Part shown: positions 11,221 through 19,689 of the stretch, in pieces | How the letters are laid out: every line of letters starts with the position of its first letter | Numbering within the stretch: the stretch's first letter is position 1 | Assembly (NCBI GenBank): GCA_025361185.1 | Contig: JANYAR010000145.1 | Location: 1-49,606 of the forward strand | Reading direction: 5' to 3' | Source: Alphaproteobacteria bacterium | GTDB lineage: Bacteria; Pseudomonadota; Alphaproteobacteria; Micropepsales; Micropepsaceae | Length of the DNA stretch: 49,606 bases | The notes under the pieces: generated by a model | What the model was told of the DNA's origin: nothing | Database searches by the model: none | What the model saw: only the letters and a program-made list of their open reading frames with translations | Position numbers and translations under genes: made by a program

Positions 11221-11257
11221 CGCGGAGCATCGCCGGCGCGACAACTGCGTGGTCGAT

Positions 11258-12351
11258 TCAGCCTGCGGTCATCGTCGCCGAATCCAGTCTCGTCAATTTA
11301 CGCCCATATTCGATAAACCGATGTTCAATAACCTTTTCGCTGACTCTCGCCACTAGATACGTTGCGGCCGTAGAAATCGTCAGCGCGGCGCCAAACGAAA
11401 AATTTTCCCAAGCCCCGTCCATCGGAACAGTTTTCAATATCGCCCGGGTCACAAAGACCGCAAAGACGAAATGAAAGATATACATCGAATAGGAAGCACG
11501 ACCGATGCGTTCGACCAAGCCAAAGGACCGGCTGGTGGCGCGCAGAATGTTGAAGAGAAAGATGAACGATATCGCGGATGCCAACGGCAGCGCGATGAAA
11601 AATTGTCTCTTAAGAGCCCAAATCGCGACCCCCGAAGCCAATACAAACATGAGGACATCGCGGCCTAAAACTGGCTGAAACAAATCATCGCGAACGAGGA
11701 AAAAAGGGTGATGCCGATCATGAATATGGGAAGCTGATTGAAAACGAAGTCATACCAGAAATAGAATAAGCCGTTTGTAATGCCGACGTGGGCCAAAATC
11801 AGGGCGCTAGCCGCCGCCACAATCGCGGTCGGCACGAGCAGAATCTTCCATCCAAACAGCCTGTGCAATTTCATGCAGCCGGCGAACAGAATCGGGAACA
11901 GGAGATAGAAAGCGCATTCGGTACCGATCGACCATCCGCCCGGAACGACGCCCGTGAACGCGGTTGGCAAAAATCCGTGTACCAGTGCGATGTTTGCGGC
12001 CACGCTTACCGCCGACCGGTCGCCAACCCAGCCTGCCGTATATGTCGGAACAAATGCTGCAAGCCCCAAATAAAGCGCCATGCCCGCATAGTAGAGCGGC
12101 GCTATGCGAAAGAAGCGGCGGATAAAGAAATTTCGCGTCGCATGGTTCTCGTTCTCGCGCGCAAACGCGGAATTGCAGAGCGTAAAGGCAGAGGCGACAA
12201 AAAATAGAAACACACCGGTCTGGCCGTAGGATGCAAGAAGCTTGATCGGGGCAGAAAGATTTTTGAAGGCCTGGGCTTGGTGGCAGCCAATCACCATCAA
12301 TATCGCCCACCCCCGCATGGCATCGACATACAGGAGCTTGTTCGGGCGCAA
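11258..12351 (-). pseudogene. Acyltransferase-3 (OafA-like) gene broken by a one-base slip
   Basis: Two minus-strand frames together make one family 3 acyltransferase, the multi-helix membrane proteins that O-acetylate cell-surface glycans. The first part (12351-11665, 228 residues) has the typical opening LLYVDAMRGWAILMVIGCHQ with the catalytic-type His, then RRFFRIAPLYY and PGGWSIGTECAFYLLFP. It then hits a stop. The second part (to 11258) continues with RIGRASYSMYIFHFVFA. Adding one base to the A6 run at 11700-11705 would join them smoothly through ITLFFLVRDDLFQPVLGRD. Either a real frameshift, a phase-variable tract or a sequencing error. The region is visibly less G+C-rich than its neighbours, suggesting transfer. 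Confidence 0.85.
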
Positions 12352-12387
12352 GAATTCTCCGCTCTGCTGAACTTCCCAACCGGTTAC

Positions 12388-13752
12388 TTAGAGGAAATTG
12401 TACTCCGTAAACAGCGGAGTCAGGTCCCTGCCCCAAACGCCGTAATAGTTCTTCAGCATTTCCTCGGCGCGGGTATAGCCGCGGTTCACCAATTCGCGCG
12501 CGGGATTGAGGAAGCCGTCCTCGCTCATGCCGCTGCCGTCCAACGCGGCGCGCCGCTTCAGGCCGGCGGTGGAAATTTCCAACATGCGGTGCGACAGTTC
12601 ATGCACCGTCGCCTTGCGGAACGGCGTCTTGAAGCCCTGTTTGCCCACGCCATCGCGCAGCGCCTGGCGTTCTTCCGCCGTCCAGTCCTTGACCAGGTCC
12701 CAGGCGGCATCCAGCGCCACGCTGTCATACAGAAGGCCCACCCACAGCGCCGGCATGCCGCAGATGCGCCGCCAGGCGCCGCCGTCGGTGCCGCGCATTT
12801 CCAGAAAGCTCTTCAGCCGCACTTCGGGGAAAATGGTGGTCAGATGATCGGCCCAGTCGCTGAGCATGGGCGTCAGATGCGCCACTTCGGGAATTTCGCG
12901 CGCCAAGAACTTGCGGAAGCTCTCGCCCGCCATGTCGATATATTTGCCGTCGCGATAGAGAAAATACATCGGCACATCGAGGGCATAGTCGACATAGCGC
13001 TCGAACGACATGCCGTCCTCGAACACCCAGGGCAACATGCCGGCGCGCGCATTGTCCACATCGGTCCATATTTGCGCCCGGTAGGAGAGAAAGCCGCTGG
13101 GGCGCCCCTCGCGGAAGGGCGAGTTGGCGAACAGCGCGGTGGTGATGGGCTGCAGCGCCAGGCCGACGCGGAATTTCTTCACCATGTCGGCCTCGGATTC
13201 AAAATCCAGATTCACCTGCACGGTGCAGGTGCGAAACATCATGTCCAGCCCATAGCCGCCGACCTTGGGCATGTAGTCGCGCATGATCTTGTAGCGACCC
13301 TTGGGCATGATCGGAGTTTCCGCCAACGTCCAGTTGGGCGCGAAGCCGAAACCCAGCACACCGGCGCCGATCTCGCTGGCGATCTCGCGGGTCTGTTCCA
13401 GATGGGTGTCCACCTCGGCGCAGGTCTCGTGGATGGTCTTGAGCGGCGCGCCTGACAATTCGAACTGCCCGCCCGGCTCCAGGCTCAGCGAGGCGCCGTT
13501 CTGGGAAAGGCCGATGATATTTTCGCCTTCGCGTACCGGCTGCCAGCCGAAACGCTGCATGCCTTCAAGCAGCTGGCGGATGCCGGGCTTGCCGTCATAG
13601 GCAACCGGTTTGTGGGTCTTGAGGTCGTAGACGAATTTTTCGTGCTCGGTGCCGATGCGCCATTCCGCCTTGGGGCGGCAGCCCTTCGACGATTGGCGAA
13701 CTAGGTCGTCGCGGCTTTGGATTGGGCCGCTGGCGGACTGCGGAATGGACAT
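12388..13752 (-). CDS. gshA: Glutamate-cysteine ligase, alphaproteobacterial/plant type
   Basis: A 454-residue enzyme that joins glutamate and cysteine with ATP in the first step of glutathione synthesis. The sequence matches the GCS2-type ligase shared by alphaproteobacteria and plants: WRIGTEHEKFVYD near residue 31, LEPGGQFELSG near 91, a MRTCTVQVNLDF-like region (FRTCTVQVNLDFESE), and the substrate-binding MRGTDGG segment. Length is normal. It stands between the broken acyltransferase gene and a divergent ArsR cassette; rsmE and ubiA, its usual neighbours, follow after that cassette, so the cassette looks inserted. Confidence 0.96.
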   Translation of the reverse strand: MSIPQSASGPIQSRDDLVRQSSKGCRPKAEWRIGTEHEKFVYDLKTHKPVAYDGKPGIRQLLEGMQRFGWQPVREGENIIGLSQNGASLSLEPGGQFELSGAPLKTIHETCAEVDTHLEQTREIASEIGAGVLGFGFAPNWTLAETPIMPKGRYKIMRDYMPKVGGYGLDMMFRTCTVQVNLDFESEADMVKKFRVGLALQPITTALFANSPFREGRPSGFLSYRAQIWTDVDNARAGMLPWVFEDGMSFERYVDYALDVPMYFLYRDGKYIDMAGESFRKFLAREIPEVAHLTPMLSDWADHLTTIFPEVRLKSFLEMRGTDGGAWRRICGMPALWVGLLYDSVALDAAWDLVKDWTAEERQALRDGVGKQGFKTPFRKATVHELSHRMLEISTAGLKRRAALDGSGMSEDGFLNPARELVNRGYTRAEEMLKNYYGVWGRDLTPLFTEYNFL

Positions 13753-13815
13753 GAAGCACCCTCGCGGCGGTACTTAAGGAGCGGAATGGGCCGGCGCAAG
13801 GCCGTTATTTTTGTC

Positions 13816-13846
13816 TTGACTTAATTAAGTACATACGCAATTAATA
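13816..13846 (+). promoter_or_regulatory. Probable promoter and operator of the ArsR cassette
   Basis: A TTGACT -35-like hexamer (13816-13821) is followed by the perfect 12-bp palindrome ACTTAATTAAGT (13819-13830) and TTAATA (13841-13846). The ArsR-family start codon is at 13851, only 4 bases after TTAATA, and no Shine-Dalgarno sequence is present. This suggests a promoter repressed by its own ArsR product, with a leaderless or nearly leaderless mRNA. Spacing to TTAATA is 19 bases, longer than ideal; AATTAA at 13839 would give 17. Confidence 0.55.
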
Positions 13847-13850
13847 GCCC

Positions 13851-14174
13851 ATGCCCGCTTTACAAGCCTCTCTTTCGCTGACCGCCCTGGCCGATCCCAC
13901 CCGCCAGCGCATTGTCGCGATGCTGGCAGGGGGGGCGCTATCGTCCGGGGAAATCGCCGGGCGGTTTGAGCTGTCGCCGCCCGCCATTTCCCAGCATCTC
14001 AAGACCTTGAAACAGGCCCGCCTGGTCGCGGTGCGCGCCGACAAGCAGAAGCGCATCTACAGCCTGGACCCGGAAGGCATGGGGGAAGTTTCCGATTGGG
14101 TGGCGCGCATCCAGGCCTTCTGGAATCCGCGCCTGGATGCCCTGGAAGCCGCGTTGAAGAAAGATTCGAAATGA
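13851..14174 (+). CDS. ArsR family winged-helix repressor
   Basis: A 107-residue DNA-binding protein. The helix-turn-helix is clear: LADPTRQRIVAMLAGGALSSGEIAGRF (about residues 12-39) and the recognition helix LSPPAISQHLKTLKQARLV (about 40-60), then the wing with KQKRIYSLDPEG. No cysteine metal site is present, so it belongs with the metal-independent ArsR proteins that are usually found beside SRPBCC/AHSA1 genes. The next gene overlaps its stop (ATGA). It most likely represses its own three-gene operon via the palindrome upstream; the signal sensed is unknown. Confidence 0.93.
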   Translation: MPALQASLSLTALADPTRQRIVAMLAGGALSSGEIAGRFELSPPAISQHLKTLKQARLVAVRADKQKRIYSLDPEGMGEVSDWVARIQAFWNPRLDALEAALKKDSK

Positions 14175-14644
14175 AAGGCGAGATCGTAGCCGAAAGCGCC
14201 GTGCGTTTTATCCGCGACCTGGATGCGCCACCTAAGAAGATATGGGCCTTTCTCACGCAAAGCGCCCAATTGCCGGAGTGGTACGGCGAAGGCTCGATAG
14301 AACCGCGCGAGGGCGGCGCGGTCCGCCTGATGGGCGGCCACATTCGCGGCGTGGTCACCGGATGGCGGCCCCAGAAATTTCTTGGCTGCACCTGGAACGT
14401 GTTCCAGCCCGGCGAAGACGTCTCGCACTGGCCTATCTCCTATCTGGAATTCACCTTCGACGGATCACGCCTCACCCTGATCCATCGCCCCATTCCGCAA
14501 GCGATGCAGAACCAGACCATGATGGGCTGGCACACCATGCTCGACCTGATCGAAGCAGGTTTGCGCGGCGAATTCCCCAAACGCAGCGATCTTTTTCCCA
14601 AAAACGCCGCGCTCTATGGCGTGGAAACTCAAAGGGTGATGTGA
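14171..14644 (+). CDS. SRPBCC/AHSA1 domain protein 1
   Basis: A 157-residue START-like (AHSA1/Aha1 C-terminal) protein that forms a deep hydrophobic ligand pocket. Family features are the opening AVRFIRDLDAPPKKIWAFLT, LPEWYGEG, and the closing WHTMLDLIEAGLRG. The ATG overlaps the ArsR stop; the short product is of normal length for the family. Such ArsR-AHSA1 pairs are common, but the ligand is unknown in nearly all cases. It is paired with a second AHSA1 gene that starts on its own stop codon. Confidence 0.9.
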   Translation: MKGEIVAESAVRFIRDLDAPPKKIWAFLTQSAQLPEWYGEGSIEPREGGAVRLMGGHIRGVVTGWRPQKFLGCTWNVFQPGEDVSHWPISYLEFTFDGSRLTLIHRPIPQAMQNQTMMGWHTMLDLIEAGLRGEFPKRSDLFPKNAALYGVETQRVM

Positions 14645-15195
14645 TGGACAATACCGCAAAACAAATCGACGCGCGCACCATCGAATTCGTGCGCATTCTG
14701 CCCGGCCCGATCGAGAAAATCTGGGCCTATCTGTGGGACGGCGACAAACGCGGGGAATGGTTTTGTTCCGGCACCATGCCGACCAAGCCCGGGATGAGTT
14801 TCGAGATGCACTTCAAGCACAGCAAGCTGTCACCGCACCAGGCGGCGGCGCCGGAAAAGTACATCGAGATGGACAAAAACGGCCATACTTCGCGCAATGT
14901 GCTTCTGGCCTATGAACCGCCGCACCGGCTGGTCTTCAGCTTCGGGCCGGACCCCGCCGAATCTTCGGAAGTCGAATTCCGCCTGACCCCGGAAGGCGAC
15001 GCGAAAGACAACAAGATCCGCCTCACCCTCACCCACCGCAAGATTGCCGACATCAACACGGCACGCAACGTGTCGAACGGCTGGCACAGCCATCTCGCCA
15101 TCCTGCAATACAAGGCCGAAGGCAAGGTGCCGCCGGCCTTCTGGGATGTGTGGCGGCAGACCAAGGACTTTTACGACAAGCGCTACCCCGAATGA
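14644..15195 (+). CDS. SRPBCC/AHSA1 domain protein 2
   Basis: A 183-residue paralogue of the preceding protein, with ATG overlapping the previous stop (TGATGG context), so the two are coupled. It shows RTIEFVRILPGPIEKIWAYLWDGDKRGEWF at the N-terminus, an EPPHRLVFSFG strand, and the closing GWHSHLAILQYKAEG helix. The last 25 residues (PPAFWDVWRQTKDFYDKRYPE) extend beyond the usual fold. Ligand and function unknown. Together with the regulator it forms a compact transferable cassette between gshA and rsmE. Confidence 0.89.
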   Translation: MDNTAKQIDARTIEFVRILPGPIEKIWAYLWDGDKRGEWFCSGTMPTKPGMSFEMHFKHSKLSPHQAAAPEKYIEMDKNGHTSRNVLLAYEPPHRLVFSFGPDPAESSEVEFRLTPEGDAKDNKIRLTLTHRKIADINTARNVSNGWHSHLAILQYKAEGKVPPAFWDVWRQTKDFYDKRYPE

Positions 15196-15222
15196 GCGCA
15201 GGGCCGTGTACGAGCGGCTTTG

Positions 15223-15984
15223 CTAAAAATCACCCGCCACCGCCTGCCAGATCGCCAGCGCCGCCAGGGCGGCAGTGTCGGCGCGCAGGATGCGTGGGCC
15301 CAGGCTCACCGGCATCACGAACGGCAGGGCGCGCAGGGCCGCACGTTCCGCTGGATCAAAACCGCCTTCCGGCCCGGTGAGAATGGCGGTGGGACCGCCC
15401 CGGCTTTCCCGCGCCGCTTGGGTCATGGTTTTTGCGTCTCCGCCCTCATCGCAGAACAGCAGCCGCCGCTCCGCCGGCCATGTGGCCAACAGTCTGGCGA
15501 ACGTCACGCCCTCGCGGATCTCCGGCACGCTCAGCCGCCCCGACTGTTCCGCCGCCTCCACCGCATTGGCGCGCATGCGTTCCTGGTTGATGCGGCCGAC
15601 GACGGTGCGGCGGGTGAAGACCGGCTGCAGGACCGACACACCCAGTTCGCTCGCCTTCTGCACCAGATAGTCGCTCGGCGTTTTCTTCACCGGCGCGAAG
15701 GCCAGCCAGATGTCGGGCGTGCCGGCCTGCGGCTGGGTCTGCTGCAGGCAGGTGACGGCGACGCCGCGCTTGGCGGCCTGGGTGATCCGGGCCTGCCATT
15801 CGCCGTCGCGGCCGTTGAATAGAGTCAAAAGGTTGCCGGCCTGGCTGCGCAGAACATGCAACAGATAGTGGCTCTGGCCCTCGTCCAAACTCACGGTCAT
15901 GCCTTTGCCCAGATCGCCGGTCACATAAAGCCGGGTCTTGCCGCCGGGCTCCATCAGCTGCGGTTCATTTAATTCTTCGGTCAT
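15223..15984 (-). CDS. rsmE: 16S rRNA m3U1498 methyltransferase
   Basis: A 253-residue SPOUT-family enzyme that methylates N3 of U1498 in 16S rRNA with S-adenosylmethionine. The trefoil-knot motifs are visible near the C-terminus: AILTGPEGGFDPAERAAL and SLGPRILRADTAALAAL. The N-terminal PUA-like region includes HYLLHVLRSQAGN. The start is taken at ATG 15984 (MTEELNEPQ), because the longer frame adds 53 residues without family similarity that would run through ubiA on the other strand. Its start codon overlaps a candidate ubiA start on the opposite strand. Confidence 0.95.
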   Translation of the reverse strand: MTEELNEPQLMEPGGKTRLYVTGDLGKGMTVSLDEGQSHYLLHVLRSQAGNLLTLFNGRDGEWQARITQAAKRGVAVTCLQQTQPQAGTPDIWLAFAPVKKTPSDYLVQKASELGVSVLQPVFTRRTVVGRINQERMRANAVEAAEQSGRLSVPEIREGVTFARLLATWPAERRLLFCDEGGDAKTMTQAARESRGGPTAILTGPEGGFDPAERAALRALPFVMPVSLGPRILRADTAALAALAIWQAVAGDF

Positions 15985-16000
15985 GCCACAATTGAACCCG

Positions 16001-16939
16001 ATGCCAACAAGATCGCAAGCCACTCCCGCCGACGCCGTTCCCGCGAGTTGGGTGGAACACGCCCCGCGCTCCTTGCGCCCCTGGCTGCGGCTGGCGCGGC
16101 TGGACCGGCCCATCGGCACCTGGCTGCTGTTCTGGCCCTGCATCTTCGGATTGATCCTGGGGGCCGCCGCCGACGAGCGCCGCTTTCTGGATTGGCGAGA
16201 CCTCTATTATGTCGCCCTGTTCGGCATCGGTTCGCTGGTGATGCGCGGCGCCGGTTGCACCTTCAACGACATTGTCGACCGCGATATCGATGCGAAAGTG
16301 GCGCGCACAAGCGGCCGTCCCATTCCATCAGGCGCCATCACCACCCGGCAGGCGGTGCTGTTCCTGATCGTGCAATGCCTGGTGGGCCTTGGCATCCTGA
16401 TCCAGTTCAACCTGTTCGCGGTGGCGCTGGGCGCCTCCTCGCTGCTTCTGGTCGCCGCCTATCCCTTCATGAAGCGCATCACCTGGTGGCCCCAGGCCTG
16501 GCTGGGGCTCACCTTCAACTGGGGGGCACTGCTGGGCTTTGCCGCCCAGACCGGGCGGCTGGATGTCGGCGTCGGCATGCTCTATGCGGGGCTGATCTTC
16601 TGGACCCTGGGCTATGACACCATCTATGCCCACCAGGACAAGGACGATGACGAACTGATTGGCGTGAAATCCACCGCGCGCCTGTTTGGCCGCGACTCCC
16701 GCAAATGGATTCTGCGCTTCTATGCCATCGCCTTCACCCTGATCCTGGCCGCCGGCTTCACCGAACATACCGGCTGGCCCTTCGCCTTTGTGATGCTGGC
16801 GGCGGGCGCGCATCTGCTGTGGCAGGTCAAAAGGCTGGACGTCGACAATGCCGACAATTGCTTGGGCGTCTTCCGCTCCAACCGCGAGACCGGCGCGCTG
16901 ATCGCGCTGGCCTTGCTGCTGGCCAGCTGGCTCGGCTGA
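16001..16939 (+). CDS. ubiA: 4-hydroxybenzoate polyprenyltransferase
   Basis: A 312-residue multi-helix membrane enzyme that attaches the polyprenyl tail to 4-hydroxybenzoate in ubiquinone synthesis. The first Asp-rich motif is NDIVDRDID at residues 89-97, followed by ARTSGRPIPSG; the second is YAHQDKDDDELIGVKSTA. The opening RLDRPIGTWLLFWPC is diagnostic. The start is uncertain: ATG 16001 is chosen, ATG 15983 is also in frame and would overlap the rsmE start; neither has a clear ribosome site. ubiD for the next decarboxylation is 2.7 kb downstream. The stop overlaps the LysE gene. Confidence 0.95.
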   Translation: MPTRSQATPADAVPASWVEHAPRSLRPWLRLARLDRPIGTWLLFWPCIFGLILGAAADERRFLDWRDLYYVALFGIGSLVMRGAGCTFNDIVDRDIDAKVARTSGRPIPSGAITTRQAVLFLIVQCLVGLGILIQFNLFAVALGASSLLLVAAYPFMKRITWWPQAWLGLTFNWGALLGFAAQTGRLDVGVGMLYAGLIFWTLGYDTIYAHQDKDDDELIGVKSTARLFGRDSRKWILRFYAIAFTLILAAGFTEHTGWPFAFVMLAAGAHLLWQVKRLDVDNADNCLGVFRSNRETGALIALALLLASWLG

Positions 16940-17565
16940 TGCCGCTTTCCATCCTGACAACGCACGGCCTGCTGCTGTTCATCGGCGCCGAGCTGATCTT
17001 CTCGCTCACCCCCGGTCCGACTGTGATGCTGATCAGCGCCTATGGCTTCAAGGGCGGTTTTCGCGACGCATTGGCGGCCATCGCCGGCACCCAGACCGGC
17101 AACACGCTTTGGTACGTGATCTGCGTCACCGGACTGGGCGCGCTGGTGACGGCATCCCCGCTGCTGTTCAATGCCATCAAGCTGCTCGGCGCGCTGTACC
17201 TGATCTGGCTGGGCGCGATTTCGCTGTGGAAGAGCTGGCGCAGCAGCGAAGACGCAGCCGGCCCCAAACTGATGGGCAAGCCCTACCCGCAGGCGCTCCT
17301 GACCCAGATGGGCAATCCCAAGGCGATCCTGTTCTTCGGCGCACTGGTGCCGCAATTCCTCGACACCAGGCAGCCGTTGCTGGCGCAATATCTGATCATG
17401 TACGCCGTCACCTTCATCGGCGAGAGCATCATCCTCACGGGCTATGGCGCGCTGGCGGCGGCGGGCGGGCGCGTGGCAAGTCACCATCACGCGATCTGGC
17501 GCGAGCGGATCAGCGGCGCGGTGCTGCTGGCGCTGGGTGTGCTGGCGGCGCTCCACGCGCCATGA
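16939..17565 (+). CDS. LysE/RhtB family amino acid exporter
   Basis: A 208-residue inner-membrane exporter with about six helices. The family signature is the N-terminal LIFSLTPGPTVMLISAYGFKGGFRDAL (residues 19-45) and the central QMGNPKAILFFGALVPQFLD. Substrates of this family include lysine, threonine, homoserine and related metabolites; the actual one is not readable from sequence. The ATG overlaps the ubiA stop and its own stop overlaps the next ATG, so it belongs to a ubiA-lysE-methyltransferase run. Confidence 0.92.
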   Translation: MPLSILTTHGLLLFIGAELIFSLTPGPTVMLISAYGFKGGFRDALAAIAGTQTGNTLWYVICVTGLGALVTASPLLFNAIKLLGALYLIWLGAISLWKSWRSSEDAAGPKLMGKPYPQALLTQMGNPKAILFFGALVPQFLDTRQPLLAQYLIMYAVTFIGESIILTGYGALAAAGGRVASHHHAIWRERISGAVLLALGVLAALHAP

Positions 17566-18200
17566 CGCCGGAAGAGTTCATCAAGGCCAATGCCACGCTG
17601 ATCGCGCCGCCGCTGGTGCCGGAGATCAAACTCCATCTCGCCACCGAGGTCGTGACGTTGTGGCGGGCGACCGAGGATGAATTGGCCAAGATTGGCGTGC
17701 CGCCGCCCTATTGGGCCTTTGCCTGGGCCGGCGGTCAGGCCCTGGCGCGCTATGTGCTCGACAATCCTGAGCGGGTAGCGGGCAAGCGCGTGCTGGACAT
17801 CGGCGCAGGTTCAGGTTTGGTGGCGCTGGCGGCCGCGCAGGCCGGCGCCGCAACCGTGCTGGCCGCCGACATCGATGCGTTTGCCTGCGCCGCCATCCGC
17901 CTCAACGCCGCCGCCAACAATTGCGCTATCGCGGTGACGCAGGATGACCTGATCGGCGCGCCGGCAAGCTGGGACGTGATCCTGGTGGGCGATCTTTTTT
18001 ATGAGCGTCCATTGGCGGAACGCTTGCTGGCCTGGCTCCAGCCGCTGGGCATTCCTGCATTGCTAGGCGATCCGGGCCGCAACTATTTTCCGGCAGCCCA
18101 GGTGGAAAAACTGGCGCACTACAGCGTGCAGACGACACGCGATCTGGAGGACCGGGAGATTCGCGAAACCGGCGTTTACCGGCTGCTTTGCGGGGACTAG
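17562..18200 (+). CDS. Class I methyltransferase, ETF-beta lysine methyltransferase-like
   Basis: A 212-residue S-adenosylmethionine-dependent methyltransferase. Motif I is VLDIGAGSGLVALAAAQAGA (about residues 73-92), the acidic motif II is AADID, and DVILVGDLFYER is the post-II catalytic region. The PPPYWAFAWAGGQALARYVLDNP segment before motif I is characteristic of the METTL20-like group that methylates lysines of the electron transfer flavoprotein beta subunit, often annotated as L11-like. Assignment to that group is from remembered motifs, not an alignment. It overlaps the LysE stop by 4 bases. Confidence 0.85.
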   Translation: MTPEEFIKANATLIAPPLVPEIKLHLATEVVTLWRATEDELAKIGVPPPYWAFAWAGGQALARYVLDNPERVAGKRVLDIGAGSGLVALAAAQAGAATVLAADIDAFACAAIRLNAAANNCAIAVTQDDLIGAPASWDVILVGDLFYERPLAERLLAWLQPLGIPALLGDPGRNYFPAAQVEKLAHYSVQTTRDLEDREIRETGVYRLLCGD

Positions 18201-18215
18201 GCGAGTGAGGCCGCC

Positions 18216-18232
18216 TCTGTCACAGTGACAGA
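18216..18232. promoter_or_regulatory. Short palindrome upstream of the permease
   Basis: TCTGTCAC-A-GTGACAGA is a perfect inverted repeat with 8-bp arms around one base, 17 bases before the permease ATG and 15 bases after the methyltransferase stop. It overlaps where a ribosome site or operator would be expected, so it could bind a regulator or fold in the leader. Confidence 0.4.
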
Positions 18233-18249
18233 AATTCACGGGGACTCTC

Positions 18250-19689
18250 ATGGCAGGCACTCCAGAAAGCTTCGATGACGGCGACCTGAAGCGGGCGCTG
18301 GGGCCATGGCACCTGATCTCGCTTGGTATCGGCTGCATCATCGGCGCAGGCATCTTTGTGCTGACCGGTCACGCCGCCGCCGGCTATGCCGGGCCGGGGG
18401 TTGTGATCTCCTTTGCCATCGCAGGGCTTGGCTGCCTGTTCGCCGGTCTGTGCTACAGCGAATATGCCAGCATGATCCCAGTGGCGGGCAGCGCCTATAC
18501 TTATACCTACGCCACCATGGGCCGCTTGCTGGCCTGGATCATCGGCTGGAACCTGGTGCTGGAATATCTCGCCGCCGCCTCTACCGTGGCGGTGGGCTGG
18601 TCGGGCTATTTCAACAATTTCCTCGCCAACTCATTGGGCATCTCCGTGCCGCAAGCCTTTGCCAGCGCCCCGATCGCGCTGACCGGCTTTCATGCCATCA
18701 CCGCCACCGGCGCATGGTTCAACCTGCCCGCCGTGGCGCTGATCGGACTGATTACCTATGTGCTGATCGTCGGGGTGAAGACATCCGCCAATTTCAACAA
18801 CGCCATGGTGATCGTCAAACTGACCATCGTGCTGGTGGTGATCTTCGGCTGCTTCTCCTACATCGTACCCGCCAACCACATACCCTTCATTCCGCCCAAC
18901 CAGGGCGAGGTCGGGCAATTCGGCTGGACCGGCGTGTTCCGCGCCACCGGCGTGATCTTCTTCGCCTATATCGGCTTTGACGCGGTGAGCGTGGCGGCGC
19001 AGGAAGCCAAGAACCCGCAGCGCGACATCCCGCTGGGCATGCTGGGCTCGCTCATAATCTGCACCATCCTCTATATGCTGATGTCTTATGTGCTGACCGG
19101 CATCGCTCATTACAGCACCCTGAATGTGGCCCATCCGGTAAGCGCGGCGGTCGAAGCCCTGCCCGGCACCAGATGGCTGGCGCCCTTCGTCAATGTCGGC
19201 GCCATTGTCGGGTTGGCTTCGGTGGTGCTGGTGCTGCTTCTGGCCCAGAGCCGGGTCTTCTACGCCATGTCGAAGGACGGCCTGATCCCGCATGTCTTCA
19301 GCACCATCCACGCGAAATTCCGCACCCCCTATAAGGGCAACGTCGTCACCGGCCTGTTCGCGGCGCTGCTGGCGGGCCTCTTGCCGCTCGACATACTGGG
19401 CGAGCTGGTCAGTATCGGCACACTTGCCGCCTTTACTATCGTCTGTGTCGGGGTGATGGTGCTTCGGGTGCGCGCGCCGCTAGCGCACCGCCCCTTCCGC
19501 ACCCCTTTTGTCTGGTTCACCGCGCCTGCCGGCGTCTTCATGTGCGTCTTCATGATGGTGTTCCTGCCGATGGATACCTGGCTGAGACTTGCCGCATGGA
19601 CCGTGATCGGGCTGGCGATCTATTTCTTCTACAGCGTCCACCACGCCCGGCCGTCACGCTACACGATTGCCAATCAGCCGGCCGAATGA
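18250..19689 (+). CDS. APC family amino acid permease
   Basis: A 479-residue transporter with about twelve membrane helices, closest in pattern to the cationic amino acid transporter/YfnA group. Landmarks: [25 protein letters not shown] in helix 1 (the GIGxIIGAGIF substrate-binding break), the [23 protein letters not shown] segment, and [25 protein letters not shown] in helix 6. It likely takes up amino acids by proton symport; specificity is not readable. Its stop overlaps the ubiD ATG by 4 bases, an odd pairing that suggests shared transcription rather than shared function. Confidence 0.93.
   Translation: MAGTPESFDDGDLKRALGPWHLISLGIGCIIGAGIFVLTGHAAAGYAGPGVVISFAIAGLGCLFAGLCYSEYASMIPVAGSAYTYTYATMGRLLAWIIGWNLVLEYLAAASTVAVGWSGYFNNFLANSLGISVPQAFASAPIALTGFHAITATGAWFNLPAVALIGLITYVLIVGVKTSANFNNAMVIVKLTIVLVVIFGCFSYIVPANHIPFIPPNQGEVGQFGWTGVFRATGVIFFAYIGFDAVSVAAQEAKNPQRDIPLGMLGSLIICTILYMLMSYVLTGIAHYSTLNVAHPVSAAVEALPGTRWLAPFVNVGAIVGLASVVLVLLLAQSRVFYAMSKDGLIPHVFSTIHAKFRTPYKGNVVTGLFAALLAGLLPLDILGELVSIGTLAAFTIVCVGVMVLRVRAPLAHRPFRTPFVWFTAPAGVFMCVFMMVFLPMDTWLRLAAWTVIGLAIYFFYSVHHARPSRYTIANQPAE

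Noticed and set aside
11221..11257. Possible terminator between the aldo/keto reductase and acyltransferase genes
   Set aside because: No stem of useful length or T run was found in this 37-base gap.
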